19,475 nt of DNA from Spirochaetota bacterium (GTDB taxonomy: Bacteria; Spirochaetota; UBA4802; UBA5368): the NCBI GenBank assembly GCA_017998475.1, contig JAGODA010000016.1, forward strand, positions 1-19,475, in the 5' to 3' direction. Made by a program: the position numbers and the translations under genes. The notes under the pieces are model-generated. The model made no database searches and was not told the DNA's origin. It worked only from the letters and a program-made list of their open reading frames with translations. Below are positions 7,244-13,438 of the stretch, piece after piece (positions within the stretch are counted from its first letter, which is position 1; every line of letters begins with the position of its first letter).

Positions 7244-7660
7244 ATGATCGAGTTCGAGGATAAGACGTGTTTTGGCTGCGGCGTAGACAACGAGCACGGT
7301 TTGCGGCTTAAGCTCAAGTTTGACGAAGACACCAAGACGGCATACGGCGAATACAGGGCGCATCAGAAGCTTGAAGGCCCTCCCAACATCATCCACGCGG
7401 GTATTATCGCGGTACTGCTCGACGAGACCATGATGACGGTCAACAAGTACATGGATCTCATGGCCCTGACCGGCGAGCTTACGATCCGCTATCTCCAGCC
7501 CGCGTTCATCAACGAGAACCTGTACATACGGGGCTGGTATGTGAAAAAGAACAAACGGGTGATCGAAAACCGCGCCGAGATCGAAAACGAGATGGGCAAG
7601 ATAGTCGCCCGCGCCAAGGGCAAGTACATAGAGATGGACGAGATTCCCCAGCCCGAGTGA
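7244..7660 (+). CDS. Hotdog-fold acyl-CoA thioesterase, PaaI family
   Basis: A 138-residue single hotdog domain. It opens with the CFGCGVDNEHGLRLK signature seen in many PaaI/THEM4-like thioesterases. The central helix segment is HAGIIAVLLDETM, matching the H-G-G-x-x-x-x-x-x-D-E active region in which the Asp polarises water for thioester cleavage. It should be a cytoplasmic acyl-CoA hydrolase of unknown chain preference. ATG 7244 is chosen over GTG 7238; neither has a ribosome site. It is followed 52 bases later by tRNA-Leu on the same strand and could share its transcript. An acyl-CoA ligase and an SCP2 protein occur 11 kb further on, but no operon links them. Confidence 0.88.
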   Translation: MIEFEDKTCFGCGVDNEHGLRLKLKFDEDTKTAYGEYRAHQKLEGPPNIIHAGIIAVLLDETMMTVNKYMDLMALTGELTIRYLQPAFINENLYIRGWYVKKNKRVIENRAEIENEMGKIVARAKGKYIEMDEIPQPE

Positions 7661-7712
7661 CGCGTGCCGAAGGGGCGGCATCCACCGGCCCGCATATCAC
7701 TGTTAATCATAC

Positions 7713-7796
7713 GCCGAAGTGGTGGAACTGGTAGACGCAGCGGACTCAAAATCCGCCGGGGGCAACTCCATGAGGGTTCAAGTCCCTCCTTCGGCA
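7713..7796 (+). tRNA. tRNA-Leu (anticodon CAA)
   Basis: The acceptor stem GCCGAAG (7713-7719) pairs with CTTCGGC (7789-7795), discriminator A 7796. The D-arm region is TGGTGGAACTGGTAGACGC. The anticodon stem GCGGA/TCCGC encloses the loop CTCAAAA, putting anticodon CAA at 7747-7749 (reads UUG). A long variable arm (about 7757-7773) marks a class II tRNA, as expected for Leu. The T arm is GAGGGTTCAAGTCCCTC. The 3' CCA is not encoded. Confidence 0.96.
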
Positions 7797-7947
7797 GAGT
7801 CTCCACACTACTCACCTCGATAGTCCCGGCGGACCGGCCGCGGCATGCCTGTGCGAGCATGTAAATATGACTTGTAACCTTCACGTATCCAGGGCAGTAT
7901 CCGGTTAACAGCAGGTTCATGAAATAACGCGTGTTCGAGGGGTCGTA

Positions 7948-8655
7948 ATGAAGAAGCGTACATGTTTCCCGTCAATCATCACCGCGCTTGTACTGGCCTG
8001 TGGCACAACACCTCCCGCGCCCGATATCGACAGGACGAAACCGAATCTGTCGGTGACAATTACATTCAATTCAGATCTGTATGGGACCATGATGTTTAAA
8101 AAGATGTATCCAACCTATGCGATATGGATAGAGGATGTTAAAAGCGGGGCTGTTAAAACCGTTTATGTTACGGGCAAGGCCGGTAAGGACTCGTGGATCA
8201 TGGCAGATAAGCGTCCGTCCTCGGTTCCGGTATGGTATGGCGCCCGAAAGCGTGAGAAAACGGTCGGAACGACGGGAACCGTCGATGCCGTAACGGGTGC
8301 GACTCCGTCCGGGAATACCTTCACACATTCAATTGAATTGCCCGTGGATATGGTGGACGGCAGGCTTGCCGTGTTCGTAGAGGGCAATATTTCTTTCGAT
8401 TACAACGAGCATTATCCTAAAAAAGCCGCAAAGGGCGAACCTGGATACAGTGATGTAAACGGACAACCTTCGGTCGTCTGGAAGGCGGTTATCGATGCGG
8501 GCACTCGCTCAGCCGAAAAAGACCTCGCGATTGTGGGACATGGAGATGTACTTGGCGAAGATAACCGTATCCATACGGATATGATAAAAATCACGACAGC
8601 GAAGGACATTTTTCTTTATGTCGGCACCCTTTATTCCCCTGGAGAAAGGAAATAA
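7948..8655 (+). CDS. DUF2271-like lipoprotein of unknown function
   Basis: A 235-residue protein starting at ATG 7948 behind GAGGGG. The N-terminus MKKRTCFPSIITALVLAC is a lipoprotein signal (VLAC, Cys18). The body reads as a beta-rich envelope protein: YAIWIEDVKSGAVKTVYVTGK near residue 55, 'PSSVPVWYGARKRE' near 90, 'VDAVTGATPSGNTF' near 112, and a late 'VVWKAVIDAG'. The DAVTGAT segment and the surrounding order resemble DUF2271 proteins, which often sit beside redox or FMN-binding proteins; I see none here. Codon use is less GC-rich than in neighbouring genes (many AAA, GAT, TAT codons), which may indicate acquisition. It stands alone after tRNA-Leu, a place where insertions are common. Confidence 0.6.
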   Translation: MKKRTCFPSIITALVLACGTTPPAPDIDRTKPNLSVTITFNSDLYGTMMFKKMYPTYAIWIEDVKSGAVKTVYVTGKAGKDSWIMADKRPSSVPVWYGARKREKTVGTTGTVDAVTGATPSGNTFTHSIELPVDMVDGRLAVFVEGNISFDYNEHYPKKAAKGEPGYSDVNGQPSVVWKAVIDAGTRSAEKDLAIVGHGDVLGEDNRIHTDMIKITTAKDIFLYVGTLYSPGERK

Positions 8656-8705
8656 TCCGGATTTCAATGCCTGAAGGGACCTTGCGAGACGCGGGGAAGA
8701 AATCG

Positions 8706-8776
8706 GGGACAGGGCTCCTGACGAGGTGCGGGGTTTTGGGGGATAAAGGGATACGATATCTCCGAAACCCTGTCCC
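8706..8776. repeat. Inverted repeat with GGGACAGGG arms
   Basis: GGGACAGGG (8706-8714) and CCCTGTCCC (8768-8776) are perfect 9-base inverted arms around 53 bases. Inside, GGGTTT (8731-8736) can pair with AAACCC (8765-8770), competing with the outer arm. A 'GGGGACAGG' core is common in extragenic repeats of environmental genomes. There is no T-run after either arm, so a terminator role is unsupported. Confidence 0.45.
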
Positions 8777-8795
8777 GCGGGGGAAGTGGGGGAGG

Positions 8796-9125
8796 TTACA
8801 GTTCGCAGAGTTTATACAGAGGCGTCGATGAAAACCGTGCGAGCGATTCAGCGGCGCCGCCCTGTGCGTTAATCATGCGTTCCGAGGATGCCCGGTGCGC
8901 TGTATCGCGACCATTGTCGCGCGGCGTACCTTCCCGGGGAACGGTGTTTTCCATTACCGTACCGCCAAACATGGCGATAACGATGCCGATTGCCTCGTCG
9001 GTCGCGGAGTACTTCTTCGTATGACCAGCACGCACCTCGCTCCCGAAGAGCACACCCTGATTTCCGTTGTTTTTCCCGCGATTCTGATCAGAAAAACGAC
9101 TTTTTGATTGTCCATTCGCTTTCAT
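8796..9125 (-). CDS. Hypothetical protein (109 residues), partner of the zinc-ribbon gene
   Basis: A frame of 109 codons with AGGGAG four bases before ATG 9125, and 24 bases downstream of the zinc-ribbon stop, so the two probably form one transcript. Synonymous positions look coding in the middle (ATC GGC ATC GTT ATC GCC). The N-terminal 30 residues are polar and basic (MKANGQSKSRFSDQNRGK); the centre has TDEAIGIVIAMFGGTV; the tail is Arg/Ser-rich. I do not recognise the family. The 'DEAIG' stretch is faintly like the TSCPD part of B12-dependent ribonucleotide reductases, which would be notable beside an RNR-type zinc ribbon, but that similarity is too short to rely on. Confidence 0.45.
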   Translation of the reverse strand: MKANGQSKSRFSDQNRGKNNGNQGVLFGSEVRAGHTKKYSATDEAIGIVIAMFGGTVMENTVPREGTPRDNGRDTAHRASSERMINAQGGAAESLARFSSTPLYKLCEL

Positions 9126-9149
9126 GGGGCTCCCTGTCTTAATTTGAAA

Positions 9150-9275
9150 TCATACCGCGCAGAGGGAAAATCCGCACGATCGGCAGTAGAAACAGCCCGA
9201 TTCGGGTAAAAGCGGTGCGCCGCATTCAGGACAGCGGCGGGTGCTCATCGGTCCGGTATGCAGTGTTTTAATCAT
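9150..9275 (-). CDS. Zinc-ribbon microprotein resembling the C-terminal tail of class II ribonucleotide reductase
   Basis: A 41-residue frame with a strong ribosome site (GGAGG, 8 bases before ATG 9275) and a strong promoter. It starts MIKTLHTGPMSTRR and then has six Cys at 15, 18, 28, 31, 34 and 39, in the pattern CPECGAPL ... GC..C..CG.S.C. This is the zinc-binding tail that ends many B12-dependent ribonucleotide reductases (NrdJ), where it helps re-reduce the active site. Here it is freestanding, with no reductase nearby. It may be a small zinc or thiol-redox protein, or a broken-off remnant. The good promoter, ribosome site and intact Cys favour a working gene. An internal ATG (codon 10) is another possible start. 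Confidence 0.7.
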   Translation of the reverse strand: MIKTLHTGPMSTRRCPECGAPLLPESGCFYCRSCGFSLCAV

Positions 9276-9303
9276 ACTATACCTCCGTAACGCCTACATG
9301 TAT

Positions 9304-9332
9304 ATAGTATATATGCGTATAGTATTTTGCAA
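9304..9332 (-). promoter_or_regulatory. Strong promoter for the zinc-ribbon operon, with repeated ATACTATA sites
   Basis: On the minus strand: TTGCAA (9332-9327), a 17-base spacer and TACTAT (9309-9304); start near 9297, leader about 22 bases. Upstream of -35 lie A-tracts of 8, 4 and 7 A (9334-9365), spaced about a helical turn, like an UP element or bent DNA. The 8-mer ATACTATA (minus strand) occurs at 9318-9325 and 9303-9310, and in inverted form at 9274-9281 over the start codon. Three copies around the promoter and ribosome site suggest an operator. Confidence 0.65.
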
Positions 9333-9576
9333 GCTTTTTTTTCTTGTTTTCTGGATTTTTTTCCGGTGTGCCTTCGGGATACTCTCCGCCTGTTGTCGGG
9401 AGCGTACGGTGTGTGGGTGCGCGATTTCGCGGGAGGTCGGTGGTTTTAGGAGAGGAATCCGGACGCACGCGGATGCGGCCGCGCTAAAACGATATTCGCG
9501 GCGGCGTATGGAAGTTGCCGAGAAATTCATCATCATCGCCCGATATTTCTTGAGAATGCGTTGAATTATGCTTCGC

Positions 9577-9664
9577 TTTCCGGATGATTGTCCGTATATT
9601 CGTATAATGCCGGTATATGTGATATGCTGGAATATACGGGGGATGAGTATCCCCGTACCGGAAA
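9577..9664. promoter_or_regulatory. Nested, mutually exclusive stem-loops upstream of the ATPase gene
   Basis: Three inverted pairs lie in 88 bases. The outer arms are TTTCCGG (9577-9583) and CCGGAAA (9658-9664). Hairpin A pairs CCGTATATTC (9592-9601) with GAATATACGG (9630-9639), ten perfect pairs, with TATAAT (9603-9608) in its loop. Hairpin B pairs TACGGGG-GAT with ATCCCCGTA (9635-9657), nine pairs with one bulged G and a GAGT loop. A and B share 9635-9639, so they cannot form together. The TATAAT could be the -10 of the ATPase gene. Confidence 0.45.
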
Positions 9665-9826
9665 CGAACGGGCAATGACGCGAACGGACCCGGGCGGTAA
9701 CATTCGCGATTGAAAAAAGTCATAGAGAATCAGACTGTAGCGATTGAATGACCTGATGTACGATTTATCGGTCTCAGACTGTGGAGGAGCGCATCGGGCG
9801 GTCGTGACTAATCAGAAGAGGAGAAC

Positions 9827-11311
9827 ATGGCGAAACCATCACTGGATCCGAACAAGGACTGGGAAGAGCTTTTAAAATCCGAGCTCACCGAAACCGTCAA
9901 GCCCAACGCGGAGACGGCGGGATCGAAGCCGGGTACCGCGGCGCACCAGTCCGATATCAATTTCGATATAAAACCCGAGGAGCTCGAGAGCTACCTGAAC
10001 CGCTACGTGGTGGGGCAGGAGTCGGCCGTAGAGGTCATCGCGACCAAGGTGTGCACCCACTTCAACAGGATGAAGCTCGACCGCTCCATCCCCGAGGAGG
10101 AGCGCATCGTCGGGAACATCAAGAGCAATATGCTGCTCATCGGGCCGACGGGCGTCGGAAAGACCTACATCATCAAGCTCATCGCTAAGCGCATAGGCGT
10201 TCCCTTCGTAAAGGCCGACGCCACAAAATTCAGCGAGACCGGGTACGTCGGCGGCGACGTCGAGGACCTGGTGCGTGAGCTCGTCCACGAGGCCGAAGGC
10301 GACATCGGCCGCGCGGAATACGGCATCATCTACCTCGACGAGATCGACAAGATCGCCTCCACCGGAAACGTCTACGGGCCCGACGTGTCGCGCACCGGGG
10401 TCCAGCGGAACCTCCTGAAGCTGATGGAGGAGTCGGAGGTGGATTTAAAAACGCCGCACGACCTCGCGTCGCAGGTTGAAGCCGCCATGGAGGCCCAGCG
10501 CACGGGCAAGGTGACGCGCAAGAAGATAAACACGCGCAACATTCTTTTCATCGTGTCGGGCGCGTTCGGCGGTATCGCCGACATAGTGAAGAAACGGCTG
10601 AACATGCAGTCCATCGGCTTCGAACAGGGCACGTCGCAGCGTGACGACCGCCAGAATCTCCTCAAACAGGTGAAGACCGAGGACCTCATCCAGTTCGGTT
10701 TCGAGTCCGAGTTCGTCGGGAGGCTCCCCGTCACCGTGGTGCTGAACGAGATGACGGAGGAGGGGCTCTACAATATTCTAAAGAACCGGTACAGCACCGT
10801 GGTGCTTGGCAAGAAGCTCGATTTCCGTGCGTACGACATCGACCTCGAATTCACCGACGAGGCCCTGCGCGTGTTCGCCAAAAAGGCGCACGCCGAGCGG
10901 ACCGGCGCGCGCGGCCTTCTGAGCGTGTTCGAAAGGGCGCTCATCAAGTTCGAAAAGACCCTGCCGTCCACCGAGATCAGGAAGCTGGTGGTCGACATCG
11001 ACGCGGTCGAGCGTCCGGAGGAGACGCTGAAAAAGATGCTCCTCAGCGACAGCATCAAGCACTTCCAGAAGGATTTCCTGCTGAAAAACGGCATTTATCT
11101 CGATTTCAAGAAGGACGCGGCCGAGCACGTGCAGGAGATGGCGCAGGCCGCCAATCGCAGCATCAAGCAGCTCTGCGAGGAACTCTTCCACGATTACGCC
11201 TACGGCATCCGCCTGATGTCCCTGGAGCATTTCACGATTACCAGGGAGGCCGTGGAGAATCCCCAGGCCTATCTGGACAACTACATCAGGGAGAATTACA
11301 AGAAGAACTGA
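9827..11311 (+). CDS. ClpX-like AAA+ unfoldase lacking the zinc-binding N-domain
   Basis: A 494-residue AAA+ ATPase, start ATG 9827 behind AGAGGAGA. Seen in order: Walker A GPTGVGKT (106-113), pore loop GYVG (139-142), Walker B IIYLDEID (167-174), a GPDVSRTGVQ pore-2 region (184-193), the ClpP-docking tripeptide IGF (263-265), an arginine finger in FVGR (299) and sensor 2 GAR (360-362). ClpX normally has a Cys4 zinc domain at its N-terminus; here the first 45 residues are polar, without Cys pairs. The RKH substrate loop of ClpX is replaced by a longer, helix-like stretch (about 201-234). The last 85 residues extend past the usual ClpX end. It may unfold proteins for ClpP with different substrates. 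It is monocistronic with a terminator after it; no protease gene adjoins. Confidence 0.88.
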   Translation: MAKPSLDPNKDWEELLKSELTETVKPNAETAGSKPGTAAHQSDINFDIKPEELESYLNRYVVGQESAVEVIATKVCTHFNRMKLDRSIPEEERIVGNIKSNMLLIGPTGVGKTYIIKLIAKRIGVPFVKADATKFSETGYVGGDVEDLVRELVHEAEGDIGRAEYGIIYLDEIDKIASTGNVYGPDVSRTGVQRNLLKLMEESEVDLKTPHDLASQVEAAMEAQRTGKVTRKKINTRNILFIVSGAFGGIADIVKKRLNMQSIGFEQGTSQRDDRQNLLKQVKTEDLIQFGFESEFVGRLPVTVVLNEMTEEGLYNILKNRYSTVVLGKKLDFRAYDIDLEFTDEALRVFAKKAHAERTGARGLLSVFERALIKFEKTLPSTEIRKLVVDIDAVERPEETLKKMLLSDSIKHFQKDFLLKNGIYLDFKKDAAEHVQEMAQAANRSIKQLCEELFHDYAYGIRLMSLEHFTITREAVENPQAYLDNYIRENYKKN

Positions 11312-11323
11312 TGGAACCCGGCC

Positions 11324-11349
11324 GGGCCCGCCGATCCGCCGGCGGGCCC
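11324..11349 (+). terminator. Stem-loop terminator after the ClpX-like gene
   Basis: GGGCCCGCCG (11324-11333) pairs perfectly with CGGCGGGCCC (11340-11349) around a 6-base loop, 13 bases after the stop codon. The following TTCGTTCT is only a weak U-tract, so termination may be partial or helped by Rho. Confidence 0.7.
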
Positions 11350-11441
11350 TTCGTTCTCCCTTCCGATTTTCAATGCCCGGTGCCGCCCTTTTCCGGGGCA
11401 GTCCGAGTCCCTGATGAGTCGAGGCGTGGCGATATCTTTTC

Positions 11442-11486
11442 GCATAGCGGCTAGGGGTCGAGCCGCTGATGCCAGAGATCGCTATG
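11442..11486. terminator. Alternative stem-loops between convergent genes
   Basis: GCATAGCGGCT (11442-11452) pairs with AGCCGCT-g-ATGC (11461-11472), 11 pairs with one bulge. The same left arm can instead pair CATAGCG (11443-11449) with CGCTATG (11480-11486). The element lies between the ClpX-like gene (+) and the DUF389 gene (-), so a bidirectional terminator or an extragenic repeat is possible. There is no U-tract on either side. The remaining DNA to 11560 shows nothing else. Confidence 0.35.
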
Positions 11487-11560
11487 ACGGCCCGCTGCCT
11501 TTTAAAGATGCCGATTACCCCGGTTGCATCCCGGATCCTTGAATCTTAATTCTTAAATCT

Positions 11561-12820
11561 TCACTCCTCTTCCCCCAGTCGAGCGCTCCTGATGAAGCGC
11601 ATCCGGACCGAGTCGATCCCCGGCGAGCGGCGTACGATCTCGTTCCGCAGTCCCTCGACGGTTTCCGGGGCGGGCTGCTCCTCTCCGGTGATCGTGATGA
11701 GCATGGTCCGCCGGCCGGATATCCGCCTGACCTCGGCGGAAAGCACGGATTCGCCGAGCGATTCCTCGAGGAGGGCGAGAGCTTCTCTTCGCGAGCGTTC
11801 GAGGAGGTAGCCTTCGCGCATATAGACGCCGACCGGCGCGGCGATGGCGGCCAGTATGAGTACCGAAAGGACGATCTGGTAGAGGGCGCGCTTTTTAATC
11901 CGGGCGCGGTCGGCGCGGGAGGGGTGGATCTTCATGATCCAGAAGACGAGCGCGCCCGCGAGCGAAATTGAAACCAGGTTTATGAGGAAGAGGACCGCCG
12001 CGCCGCTGGCAACCGCCGCGTCGAGCCTGCCGACGCCGATACCCACCGTGCAGAGGGGCGGCATGAGCGCCACCGCTATGGCGATGCCCACCAGTGTGTT
12101 GCTGATCTTCCTGTTGGCGTTGCCGTAGGCCCCGACCAGCCCCGAGGCGATCGCCACGATGATGTCGAACAGGTTCGGGGTGGTGCGCGCCAGGATCTCG
12201 CCCGTGTATCCGGCGATCGGTATGAGCGAGGAGAGGCCGGCCGAGATGCCGACGGCCAGAATCGTTCCCTTGAGGAGAGATCCGAGCGCGGTGCGGATAA
12301 GCCCCACATCGCCCCAGATGACGCCGAGGGAGAAGGCGAGAATCGGCGTCATGAGGGGGGCGACTATCATGGCGCCGATGATCACCGCGGGCGAGCCCTG
12401 CAGGAGTCCCGCCGTAGCGATGAGGCAGGAGAGCACGGTGAGCAGGTAGTATTCGATCGACGGCCGCGCCCCCTCGGAGAGCACCTGATAGACCCCAAGA
12501 TCCTCTCGTTCCTTCTCCTTTATCCGGCGGTACTCCCGGCGTTTGTTAATCCAGAAATCGGCGCTCAGGTAGTTGCGAAAAGTCCGTTCCTCCGGCCGGA
12601 TGACGTGCTCGAACATGCCGCGGATCTCACGCCCCTGGGCGGCCACCTGTTCTTTCGCCGCGGAAATTTTCCCGGCAGCGGGACGGTCGCCGCCTTCGGA
12701 GCCGTCGGTGGCGCGGGCTTCTGTCTTTCGTGGCGGTTCGGTCGGAGTGTTTTTATCCGGCGTCTGCTCCTCCCCGCCGAGCGCCCGTTTGATCGCCGCG
12801 ACTATCCCCGTATTCTTCAT
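11561..12820 (-). CDS. DUF389 integral membrane protein
   Basis: A 419-residue protein. ATG 12820 has an excellent ribosome site (AAGGAGG); the open frame continues upstream but with Arg-rich non-protein-like sequence that overlaps the neighbouring gene. Residues 1-75 are polar and probably disordered (Lys, Glu, Pro, Thr rich). The DUF389 core follows (about 140-320): LSEGARPSIEYYLL, SPAVIIGAMIVAPLMTPIL, TTPNLFDIIVAIASGLVGAY, and ALMPPLCTVGIG. There are six or seven predicted spans, then a C-terminal soluble domain (about 335-419) of ACT/BON-like alpha/beta character. DUF389 proteins are inner-membrane proteins of unknown activity. It is last in the metF - carbonic anhydrase-like - DUF389 run, 56 bases after the previous stop. 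Confidence 0.85.
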   Translation of the reverse strand: MKNTGIVAAIKRALGGEEQTPDKNTPTEPPRKTEARATDGSEGGDRPAAGKISAAKEQVAAQGREIRGMFEHVIRPEERTFRNYLSADFWINKRREYRRIKEKEREDLGVYQVLSEGARPSIEYYLLTVLSCLIATAGLLQGSPAVIIGAMIVAPLMTPILAFSLGVIWGDVGLIRTALGSLLKGTILAVGISAGLSSLIPIAGYTGEILARTTPNLFDIIVAIASGLVGAYGNANRKISNTLVGIAIAVALMPPLCTVGIGVGRLDAAVASGAAVLFLINLVSISLAGALVFWIMKIHPSRADRARIKKRALYQIVLSVLILAAIAAPVGVYMREGYLLERSRREALALLEESLGESVLSAEVRRISGRRTMLITITGEEQPAPETVEGLRNEIVRRSPGIDSVRMRFIRSARLGEEE

Positions 12821-12876
12821 GCCGCCTCCTTCCGGTCCGCGCGAAACGCGAAATAACGCCGCCCGCTTTCGGTACT

Positions 12877-13401
12877 TCAGTCGATCCGTCTGAACGAAGA
12901 GCGGTACTGCGTGGTGAGATCGACGTACACCTGCTTGCCGAGCTCCCATGTCTGGCGGTGCTTGTCCTGCACGTCGCCGATCTCCTTCGCCGGCACGCCG
13001 GCGTATATCTTGTTGTCGGGAACGTTCATGCGATTGACCACTAGCGCGTGCTCCCCGATGATGGCCCATTCCCCCACCACGGAATAATCGGTGATCGTCG
13101 CCATCATGCCGATCACGCAGGAATCCTTGAGGGTGCAGGTGTGGAGCATGGCGTTATGCCCGACGGTGACCCGTTTGCCGATCTCAACCTTGTCCATCGG
13201 GCGCGCGTGGATGGTGACGCCTTCCTCGATCGCGCTCTCGTCGCCGATGAAGATGGTTCCGTAATCGCCGCGGATGATCGCACCGAACCCGATATAGCAG
13301 TTTTTACCGATGCGAACGTCGCCGATCACCTCGGCCGACGGCGCGATCCAGCTTCCCTCTCCAACCTGCGGCCTTCTGTTGTTGATCTCATACAGCGGCA
13401 T
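12877..13401 (-). CDS. Gamma-class carbonic anhydrase-like / PaaY-type hexapeptide protein
   Basis: A 174-residue left-handed beta-helix protein, start ATG 13401 behind AGGGAGG. Hexapeptide turns run from about residue 12 to 130 (IGDVRIGKNCYIGFGAIIRGD, VEIGKRVTVGHNAMLHTC). The three zinc-ligand His of the gamma-CA family are at the expected places: His65 (VTIHARP), His82 and His87 (GHNAMLH). It lacks the long acidic loop of archaeal Cam, as do most bacterial homologues, so carbonic anhydrase activity is possible but not assured; related proteins (YrdA, PaaY, CaiE) differ in activity. A C-terminal helical tail (145-174) is typical. It sits between metF and the DUF389 gene. Confidence 0.85.
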   Translation of the reverse strand: MPLYEINNRRPQVGEGSWIAPSAEVIGDVRIGKNCYIGFGAIIRGDYGTIFIGDESAIEEGVTIHARPMDKVEIGKRVTVGHNAMLHTCTLKDSCVIGMMATITDYSVVGEWAIIGEHALVVNRMNVPDNKIYAGVPAKEIGDVQDKHRQTWELGKQVYVDLTTQYRSSFRRID

Positions 13402-13438
13402 GATGCCTCCCTTTTCTGTTTGTTCCGGAATCCACGGG

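Larger units (their letters stand above)
9276..9826. other. Divergent intergenic region with promoter, A-tracts and nested stem-loops
   Basis: About 550 bases between the zinc-ribbon gene (-) and the ATPase gene (+), with no supported coding frame on either strand. From left to right it holds the minus-strand promoter with ATACTATA repeats, phased T/A-tracts (9335-9365), a featureless stretch with one small hairpin (CGCGA-tt-TCGCG near 9421-9432), the nested inverted repeats at 9577-9664, and two copies of TCAGACTGT (9730-9738 and 9774-9782), 44 bases apart, just before the ATPase gene. Confidence 0.5.

Noticed and set aside
8706..8776. GGGACAGGG inverted repeat as terminator of the lipoprotein gene
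   Set aside because: The loop is long and no U-run follows on either strand, so it is listed only as a repeat.
12821..13069. N-terminal extension of the DUF389 protein
   Set aside because: It overlaps the 3' end of the carbonic anhydrase-like gene in another frame, while ATG 12820 has AAGGAGG in place.
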